Shown: in pieces, positions 56,738 to 64,000 of the stretch
How the letters are laid out: each line of letters starts with the position of its first letter
Position numbering within the stretch: position 1 is the stretch's first letter
Source of the DNA: Rapana venosa
Taxonomy: Eukaryota; Mollusca; Gastropoda; Neogastropoda; Muricidae
Reading direction: 5' to 3'
Assembly (NCBI GenBank): GCA_028751875.1
Contig: CM054156.1
Span: 53,838,980 to 53,902,979, forward strand
Length of the DNA: 64,000 bases
Program-made: the position numbers and the translations under genes
Notes under the pieces: generated by a model
What the model was told of the DNA's origin: nothing
What the model saw: the letters and a program-made list of their open reading frames with translations, nothing else
The model's database searches: none

Positions 56738-57830
56738 CCAAGACCTGCATACAGTATTCGTTGACCAAGAAAAAGCTTTCGACCGAGTCAACAGAGACAA
56801 GCTCTGGAAGATCCTGGAGCAGTACGACGTGAAGGGGCAGTTGCTTGATAACATCAGAGCAATCTATGCCAACAGTATGAGCGCAGTCCGAACAGCCAGT
56901 GGAACATCCGACTGGTTCCCAGTTACATCAGGGGTCAGGCAAGGCTGCGTACTCTCTCCCCTTCTCTTCGTGATCTACATGGACCAGATCACAAAGGAAG
57001 CCAACCCAGATCTTGAGGCCCTGAACGAACTATTATTTGCTGACGACCAGTCCCTGATGAATCGGAACAAAGCAGCTCTTCAAGATCACACAGACCAACT
57101 CAACACAAGCTGCGAGAAGTATGACATGAAGATCAGTATCACCAAAACAGAAGTTATGTCTGTCAGCAGAAATCCAGGAAAGCTGGACATCAACATCAAC
57201 GGCACCCAGCTAAACAGACCAAAGAATTTAAATACCTTGGCAGCCTCTTCACTGAAGATGGAAAATTGGACAGAGAGATAGAAACAAGATGCCAGAAAGC
57301 GAACGCAGTCAGTTACCAACTCGCCCCCTTCTAAAACATTCCAGCATCCCAATGAGCACCAAGGCAAAACTCATCAACGCCATCTTCGTTTCCAACACTC
57401 ACATACCAGTGTCAGACATGGGCCCTAACAAAAGCCTTAGAGAGAAAATTGGTCACATGTGAAATGCGCCTGCCTGAGAAAAGCTGTCAACAAGACCAGA
57501 CGCGACAAGATCAAGAATGAGGTGATCAGAGACATGGCGGACTAACACCAATTCTCCACCATATCGAACAACAAAGGATCAGGTGGTTTGGTCACCTCAC
57601 TAGAATGCCGCCCAACCAACCAGCCCTACGGGCATACACCACCAGATTCAATGGCTGGAAAGCCAGAGGTAGACCAAGGAGACGATGGAGCGACTCCGTG
57701 GCTGACACCCTGCGAGCCCATGACCTGTCACTACATCAAGCCTCCCGCCTAGCTGCAGACAGTCGTCTGTGTCTCCCCGCGACGCCGAAGGGCACCAGCG
57801 GAAGATGAAAGAATGAAAGAAAGAAGAAGA
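56737..57830 (+). mobile_element. Nested RTE-like LINE, 5'-truncated, inserted in RTE copy 2
   Basis: About 1.09 kb flanked by a perfect 9-bp duplication ggtgttaca (56728-56736 and 57831-57839). The insert starts mid-RT with 'VFVDQEKAFDRVNRDKLWKI' (about 56755). 'GVRQGCVLSPLLFVIYMDQI' (56932) and 'NELLFADDQSLM' (57026, FADD intact) follow, then 'KYDMKISITKTEVMSVS', and after breaks 'RIRWFGHL' and 'NGWKARGRPRRRWSDSVAD' (57649). It ends in an A/G-rich tail 'gaaagaatgaaagaaagaag'. Its RT differs clearly from that of its host, so it is a different LINE lineage. Removal of the insert restores the host's path into 'TLTKDGRSTTEIK'. Confidence 0.9.
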
Positions 57831-58425
57831 GGTGTTACACTCACAAAGGACGGGCGATCGACGACAGAAATCAAAGTCAGACTAGCCATGGCAACATCTT
57901 CCATGACAAAACTCACCACCATATGGAAAAGTAAAGAGATCAGCTTCCCAACCAAACTAAAGCTCTACAAAGCCCTAATTCAGACTATCCTGCTGTACGG
58001 AAGTGAAACCTGGACATTGACTGCTGAAACAGCGAAGCGAATCCAGTCATTTGAAACAAAATGCCATAGAAAACTGCTTGGCATATCCTGGAGAGAATGA
58101 AAGACCAATGAATTTGTCAAGAGCCAAATAACAGGGCTGGCAGGTCCACAGGAGCCCCTTCTCACCATCGTCAAGAAGAAAAGCTGACATGGTTCGGCCA
58201 CGTCACCCGCCACAACACTCTGCCAAAAACAGTACTGCAGGGAACACTGGAAGGTGGCAGAAAGAGGGAAAGACAGAACAAGTCATGGATGGACAACATC
58301 AGAGAATGGACAAGGATAAATGACTCAGCACTACTTCCCAGAGGGGAGGACTTCGATGGATGGAGGAGGCTTACTACAGCATTGTCTTTCGTGTCTTCCC
58401 TACGACTGCCAAGGTCACGGACTGA
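57831..58425 (+). pseudogene. RTE copy 2: C-terminal domain after the nested insertion
   Basis: 'VTLTKDGRSTTEIKVRLAMA' (57834), 'LKLYKALIQTILLYGSETWT' (57956), and 'KCHRKLLGISWRE' (58059), then a stop. The next frame reads the 'WFGHVTRHNTLPKT' region (58190) and 'REWTR..'. It parallels the intact 59002-59676 reading. The product is the C-terminal part of the RTE polyprotein, of unknown specific function. Confidence 0.85.
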
Positions 58426-58500
58426 TGATGATGATGACCATGGCAAAGTTGAATTGAGATAAAGAAAGAGTTTAACTTGAAGACTTGAAGGTTAGTTAAT

Positions 58501-59000
58501 NNNNNNNNNNNNNNNNNNNNNNNNNNNNNNNNNNNNNNNNNNNNNNNNNNNNNNNNNNNNNNNNNNNNNNNNNNNNNNNNNNNNNNNNNNNNNNNNNNNN
58601 NNNNNNNNNNNNNNNNNNNNNNNNNNNNNNNNNNNNNNNNNNNNNNNNNNNNNNNNNNNNNNNNNNNNNNNNNNNNNNNNNNNNNNNNNNNNNNNNNNNN
58701 NNNNNNNNNNNNNNNNNNNNNNNNNNNNNNNNNNNNNNNNNNNNNNNNNNNNNNNNNNNNNNNNNNNNNNNNNNNNNNNNNNNNNNNNNNNNNNNNNNNN
58801 NNNNNNNNNNNNNNNNNNNNNNNNNNNNNNNNNNNNNNNNNNNNNNNNNNNNNNNNNNNNNNNNNNNNNNNNNNNNNNNNNNNNNNNNNNNNNNNNNNNN
58901 NNNNNNNNNNNNNNNNNNNNNNNNNNNNNNNNNNNNNNNNNNNNNNNNNNNNNNNNNNNNNNNNNNNNNNNNNNNNNNNNNNNNNNNNNNNNNNNNNNNN
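58501..59000. other. Assembly gap, 500 N
   Basis: A placeholder gap of exactly 500 N, placed immediately after the tandem RTE copy 2 and before a third RTE copy. The join is therefore unproven. Confidence 0.98.
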
Positions 59001-59673
59001 GAACAGCACGAGCAACGCCACTGCTAAAATTTACATGAACGGCCAACAACTGGAGGAGGTAGACGCTTTTAAATACCTTGGCGCTACACTCACAAAGGAC
59101 GGGCGATCAACGACAGAAATCAAGGTCAGAATAGCCATCGCAACATCTTCCATGACAAAACTCACTACCATATGGAAAAGTAAAGAGATCAGTTTCCCAA
59201 TCAAACTAAAGCTCTACAAAGCCCTAATTCAGACTATCCTGCTGTACGGGAGTGAAACCTGGACATTGACTGCTGAAACAGCAAAGCGAATCCAGTCATT
59301 TGAAACAAAATGCCATAGAAAACTACTGGGCATATCCTGGAGGGAACGAAAGACCAATGAATTTGTCAAGAGCCAAATAACACGGCTGGCAGGTCCACAG
59401 GAACCCCTTCTCACCATCGTCAAGAAGAAAAAGCTGACATGGTTCGGCCACGTCACCCGCCACAACACTCTGCCAAAAACAGTACTGCAGGGAACACTCG
59501 AAGGTGGCAGAAAGAGGGGAAGACAGAACAAGTCATGGATGGAAAACATCAGAGAATGGACCTGGATGAATGACTCGGCACTACTGCGCAGAGCCGAGGA
59601 CCGAGATGGATGGAGGAGGCTTACCACGGCATCGTCTTTCGTGTCTCCCCCACGACCACCAAGGTCACGGGTC

Positions 59674-59704
<31 letters not shown>
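59001..59704 (+). mobile_element. RTE-type LINE, third copy, C-terminal part with intact frame and empty site
   Basis: Begins inside the element at the gap edge and stays open to a stop at 59674-59676. It contains 'YMNGQQLEEVDAFKYLG' (one base change from copy 2), 'ATLTKDGRSTTEIKVRIAIA', 'LLYGSETWTLTAETAKRIQS', 'KKKLTWFGHVTRHNTLP' and 'GGRKRGRQNKSWMENIREWT'. It ends in a TGATGATG repeat (59676-59703). The nested insertion is absent: the target reads 'cttggcgctacactcac' (59078-59094) without interruption. It has the highest coding integrity of any element here, so it is the youngest copy or the best-sequenced one. Confidence 0.9.
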
Positions 59705-59724
59705 AGATACATGATGCATGTGTG

Positions 59725-59775
59725 TGTCTCTTCTCTCTGTCTCTGTCTCTCTGTCTCTGTTTCTCTCTCCAGAAA
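59725..59775 (+). repeat. CT/CTGT microsatellite
   Basis: TCTCTGTCTCTGT-type repeat joining the RTE tail to the next LINE fragment. Confidence 0.85.
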
Positions 59776-59814
59776 GGAGTCAGTCCTCTCTCTCAAAAAC
59801 CCTCTCCATGTATG

Positions 59815-60606
59815 TCAAAGTTTACAAGAGAATATAAACATAACAGGACAGGTCAACAGGACACAAATGAACCACATGGACCTTCATCCTGGTCAAACAC
59901 AATTTATGCTGTTATCAACAAGACAAAAACGTCAAAATCTTAACATAAACTTGCCTTCTATTTATGTCAACAGTGTCAAAATTGAAGAAGTTTCTAGTCA
60001 TAAAATGTTGGGGGTAACCATCGATAATAATTTATCTTGGTCTGTACATATACCTAATCTAACAAAGAAAATTGCCATCAAAACCTACCACTTAAATAAG
60101 ATCAAACACTTTGTAAAGCTGCATGCGAGAAAAATATTTTTTTTTATTCATTTATTCAGTCTTCTTTGGATTATGCATCTACACTATGGGATTTAGCCAG
60201 TAATAACCTATTCAAACCATTAATCAGTATACATAAACGAGCTGTCAAAATTGTAATAGGTAAGTCATCTTCATTAACATTTTCAGATTACAAAAATGTT
60301 AATATTCTTCCTCTCAAAACAAGATTGCTGTTCAATAAAGGTGTACTAATGCATAAAAAACTTCATGATAGTGCCCCATCTTCCTTGAGCAGCATGTTCA
60401 GCGAAAACAATTTTCGACATTCACATAAAATTAACCTTCCTTTACCAGCTATTACTCTGTTTATATCACGTCTAGTATCTTCTGGGAGCTGGTTTTGGAA
60501 TAGGCTCCCAACCTTTCTAAAAGATGAAACAGGATTTTCAAGATTTAAGAGTCTGTTCTATGACTTTCTAATGACCCATGAAAATGTCACATTTCTTTCA
60601 CCATAA
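59815..60606 (+). pseudogene. Jockey/CR1-group LINE C-terminal domain
   Basis: 5'-truncated in the RT thumb. 'QTQFMLLSTRQKRQNLNINL' (59897) then 'KMLGVTIDNNLSWSVHI' (60004), with a frame change at the T run near 60140. The next open run (60166-60606) has 'MDYASTLWDLASNN', 'LISIHKRAVKIVIG', 'ILPLKTRLLFNKGVLMHK' and 'FWNRLPTFLKDETGFSRFKS', ending at a stop. This is the family's 'DYCSxVWG....L..IQKRAAR.I....L..R......KL' ending. It resembles the LINE at 1-2165 in block order. Its 3' end may be the hairpin at 61351-61365. Confidence 0.85.
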
Positions 60607-60807
60607 ATGTTTTGATCAAACCGCTAATAGTTTCAGTTACACAAATTGTCTCCGCGCATGGTATAGTTAGTTATTGTTAATACCCATTCCTATTCAATTT
60701 GTGTTTGTTTGTTTTTAATTGTTTCTGAGTGTATTTAAGCACTCTCTCTCTGATGTTCTCTATATCTTGCTTACCTTCCAGGATGTGTATGTGTGCGTGT
60801 ATGTGTG

Positions 60808-61263
<456 letters not shown>

Positions 61264-61289
61264 TCCATGCAATTCTATGTCAATATACA

Positions 61290-61400
61290 TATTTTCCCTT
61301 CTTATTTATTTATTTATCTATTTATTATTTTGAGGGCTGGATGTAAAAAAAAGCATGAAATGCTTAATCTACTACCCTCTGAAAAAAAATCAAAATAGTT
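61290..61400 (+). repeat. LINE 3' end with perfect hairpin
   Basis: 'gggctggatgtaaaaaa', then AAGCAT (61351-61356), a 3-nt loop, ATGCTT (61360-61365), then AATCTACTACCCTCTG and an A-rich stretch. It matches the 3' ends at 3541 (plus) and 18955 (minus) in order and spacing. It probably terminates the LINE fragment that ends its ORF at 60606. Confidence 0.7.
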
Positions 61401-61424
61401 GTTCAAATTTTTTGTCTCTTTCTC

Positions 61425-62065
<641 letters not shown>

Positions 62066-62505
62066 AATCGGGTGGACCAGTGGTCTAGAGGTCACGCGCC
62101 TGCCTAGAAAGCCAAAAGTCCGGGTCGGAAGTGTGCGGTGGTTTGATCCCCGTTTGGGCCCGAAACTTTCCCCCCATCTATTAAACCATGAGTGGTGGTC
62201 CGGGTGCAAATCTTTCGGATCAGACGATAATATAACCGAAGTCCCGTGTGTTTACACGTAATTATTTAGCGCACGTAAAAGAACCCACGGCAGCAAGATA
62301 GTTGTCCCTGGCAAAATTCTGTAGAAAAAAGTCACTCTATTAGGGAATCAAATAGAGTTGCAGACAGGAAAAGAAAAAATAATAATAATGGGTGGTGCTG
62401 CTCTTGTGGCGACACGCTCTCCCCGGGGAGAGCAGCCCGAATTTCACGCAGAGAAATGTGCCATGACTTAAAGCGGTATAAATAATGAAAATAATAATGG
62501 TAATC
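62066..62505 (+). mobile_element. tRNA-headed SINE, copy 4, full length
   Basis: A-box region 'tggaccagtggtctagagg' (62073-62091), B-box 'gtggtttgatcccc' (62138-62151), core 'ttcggatcagacgata' (62214) and 'gcgcacgtaaaagaacccac' (62270), then 'ttgtccctggcaaaattctg' (62302). A hairpin GCTCTCCCCGGGGAGAGC (62416-62433) precedes 'agcccgaatttcacgcagag' and an AT-rich end with ATAATAATGG. The 5' core is shared with copies 1-3, while the 3' half is shared only with copy 5. This core-domain type is widespread in molluscs; the exact superfamily is not determined. Confidence 0.85.
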
Positions 62506-62793
62506 GAACGGATATATTTAATGGCAACAAGCGTAGCTATTTTCGAAACAAATTTGTGATTCAAACATTGGATAATTGGTATGTACGCCTTCTCTCTTTC
62601 CTACTGTGTCCTACTTATGAAATAAATGCATCTCATACGTTTTGTTTACCTTTGGATTTCAGAGCAATTGTAACTGCTATCAATATTTTCTTGACTCAAC
62701 CCAACATTCAGTCTATAGCACCACCAGTGTCGGCAAGAGCCTAGAAGTGCTGTCACTTTCAACGCTTTTTTTTGTAATATATGTTTTAAACAA
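62506..62793. other. Spacer between inverted SINEs
   Basis: About 290 bases of AT-rich sequence with no recognisable feature. Confidence 0.5.
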
Positions 62794-63212
62794 TCAGTTT
62801 ATACCACTTAAAGTTACGGCAGATATCTCTGCGTGAAAGTCAGGCTGTTCTCTCAGCGAACATCGCCACAAGAGCAGCGCCACCCTTTTTTTTTTTACCC
62901 GTCTGCAACTGTATTGGATTCCCTATTAGAGTGGATTTTTCTCTTTAGAATTTTACCAGGGACAACTCTCTTGTTGCCGTGGGTTCTTTTATGTGCGCTA
63001 AATAATTATGTATAACACACGGGACTTCGATTTATCGCCTCATCCAAAAGACTAGTACCCAGACCACCCCTCATGGTCTAATTAATGGGGGGGGGGGGGG
63101 GGGAAGGTTCGGGCCCAAAGGGGCATCAAAACCACCGCACATTTCCGACCAGGACTTTTCGCTTTCTAGGTCAGTGCGTTACCTCTAGACCACTGCTCCC
63201 CCTTGCGTGAGA
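62794..63212 (-). mobile_element. tRNA-headed SINE, copy 5, full length, inverted
   Basis: Read on the minus strand from 63212: 'agcagtggtctagaggtaac' (A-box region), a B-box 'tggttttgatgcccc', a C run, 'cttttggatgaggcgataaa', 'cccgtgtg', 'gcgcacataaaagaacccac', 'ttgtccctggtaaaattcta', 'gcagacgggtaaaaaa' and 'tttcacgcagagatatctgc', ending near 'agtggtataaactg'. It mirrors copy 4 across its whole length, so the two form an inverted repeat with a spacer of about 290 bases. Confidence 0.85.
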
Positions 63213-63609
63213 AGAAAGCACAGCCACAGTCAGTCATCGTTAAGTCGCACTCTGCTAGTCAACAGCCACTACCCCTCACCCTCCCAGCGCTGTTCCCCAC
63301 GGCATAGCGACATCAATGCTGCTGCTTTCTTGCCCATGTCATCATGACGAGGGCCAACTCATAATTATTTCCACAGTCGAATTTCCCCGCTGCGCAATTC
63401 ACTGGTGGAAGACAGACGTAGGTTGACAGATCATGCATTAGTTTAACTGCCCTGTACAATTGTCATGCACTTAAGCACAACATTAGCTTCTTTTTATCTC
63501 GCTGTTTATTCTCTCGTTCATAGTCTTTCTTGCAAACAGTTTACTGAATGAAGGAAAAAAGCCTATCAATAAATCGACAGCTTCAAGTATATAAGATAGT
63601 TTCTTTCAT
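63213..63609. other. No gene recognised
   Basis: Moderate GC, unique-looking sequence. No coding region, repeat or RNA feature that I can support. Confidence 0.4.
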
Positions 63610-63798
63610 CACACATCTCATTTCAACTAGATAGTGAATGTCTTCACCTGTACACTCCTTCTCGTTCGCTCAGCTCTGCTGCAGATACCTTGTGCTAACG
63701 AATACCTAGACTCAACCAATCCACCGTCGACCGTTGCTCTTTCTCTATTTCTGGTCCATCGATCTGGAATTACCTCCCTCTCTCTGTCTCTCTGTCTC

Positions 63799-63878
<80 letters not shown>

Positions 63879-64000
63879 CCAAAAGCCTTCTTATGACACT
63901 TTAAAATCCAGTCTCAAGACATATTTATTTAAAACTTAAGATTGTCCTCTCCTGATTCATCACATAGCTTTCCCCTGCCTTCAAACAGCCTAAATTATAT
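63610..64000 (+). mobile_element. L2/CR1-like LINE copy 4, C-terminus, running off the right edge
   Basis: Open frame 63634-63939: 'RSALLQIPCANEYLDSTNPP' corresponds to 'LQIPLCYKYLESTVPP' in copy 2 (34927-34970). 'LFLVHRSGITSLSLSL' leads into a (CT)n expansion (63775-63876). The frame then returns to 'HQKPSYDTLKSSLKTYLFKT', the family's closing block, followed by a stop. The usual GT tract and 3' tail would lie beyond the window. Confidence 0.85.

Larger units (their letters stand above)
54151..58495 (+). mobile_element. RTE-type LINE, tandem copy 2, with nested insertion
   Basis: The best-preserved copy in the window. Leader from about 54210, endonuclease 54420-55170, linker to about 55800, RT 55800-56740, interruption by a nested element 56737-57830, then C-terminal domain 57831-58425. 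It ends with a TGATGATGATGATG run (58419-58432) and flank 'ggcaaagttgaattgagata'. RTE assignment rests on the single compact ORF, the motif set and the TGA-repeat tail. Several frameshifts and stops make it inactive. Confidence 0.88.

Noticed and set aside
58374..59049. Minus-strand open frames of 185-215 codons
   Set aside because: They span the second N gap and are antisense to the RTE element.
59229..59627. A 132-codon minus-strand open frame opposite the RTE C-terminus
   Set aside because: It is the antisense of a clear RTE coding frame, and its equivalents appear opposite every RTE copy.

Overview
The window looks like intergenic DNA from a marine lophotrochozoan, most likely a gastropod mollusc. 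This rests on tRNA-headed SINEs with a mollusc-type core, several LINE clades of invertebrate type, abundant GT/GA/CT microsatellites and a low-GC background. The species assignment is inference. I found no host protein-coding gene, no functional tRNA or rRNA gene, no CRISPR array and no bacterial operon. Almost everything recognisable is a mobile element or its debris. Reading frames are broken by many 1-2 base indels. Part of that is decay, but several blocks (about 9.06-15.06, 16.78-18.06 and 19.03-24.2 kb) have inflated homopolymers that look like poor long-read consensus. Two runs of exactly 500 N (16276-16775, 58501-59000) are assembly gaps.

Layout. 1-3.62 kb: remnant of a Jockey/CR1-group LINE (linker, reverse transcriptase, long 3' UTR, hairpin 3' end, ACTTG tail). 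3.62-5.63 kb: L2/CR1-like LINE carrying a twin-primed insertion of its own family. 5.8-6.3 kb: RTE-type C-terminus on the minus strand. 6.9-7.19 kb: SINE-like repeat with a 5S-rRNA-like promoter segment. 7.7-9.05 kb: microsatellites with reiterated LINE 3' ends. 9.06-15.06 kb: low-quality homopolymer-rich block. 15.5-16.28 kb: LINE endonuclease debris plus a SINE. 18.15-26.9 kb: minus-strand I-like LINE (SGNH-type ORF1, endonuclease, RT, RNase H) in noisy sequence. 29.5-39.05 kb: a second minus-strand I-like LINE, split by an approximately 4.1 kb L2-like LINE at 31.3-35.4 kb and by an L2 tail at 30.26-30.48 kb. 39.05-43.9 kb: satellites, a SINE, two more hairpin-type LINE 3' ends and a 55-bp minisatellite. 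43.97-46.2 kb: third L2-like copy. 46.24-47.99 kb: minus-strand RTE copy. 50.05-58.5 kb: two tandem copies of one RTE element, each carrying the same nested RTE-like insertion. 59.0-59.7 kb: a third RTE copy with the empty, pre-insertion site. 59.8-61.4 kb: Jockey-group LINE C-terminus with a SINE in its 3' UTR. 62.07-63.21 kb: an inverted SINE pair. 63.6-64.0 kb: the end of a fourth L2-like copy.

The elements interact. The L2-like LINE supplies a 3' tail shared by a SINE, which fits trans-mobilisation of the SINE by that LINE. It also spreads a GT microsatellite in its 3' UTR and inserts into other LINEs and into itself. The most interesting signals are a small 3'-terminal hairpin whose closing base pair covaries among copies in different parts of the window, the tandemly duplicated nested RTE with its empty-site relative, and the combination of an SGNH-hydrolase-type ORF1 with an RNase H domain in the I-like LINEs.
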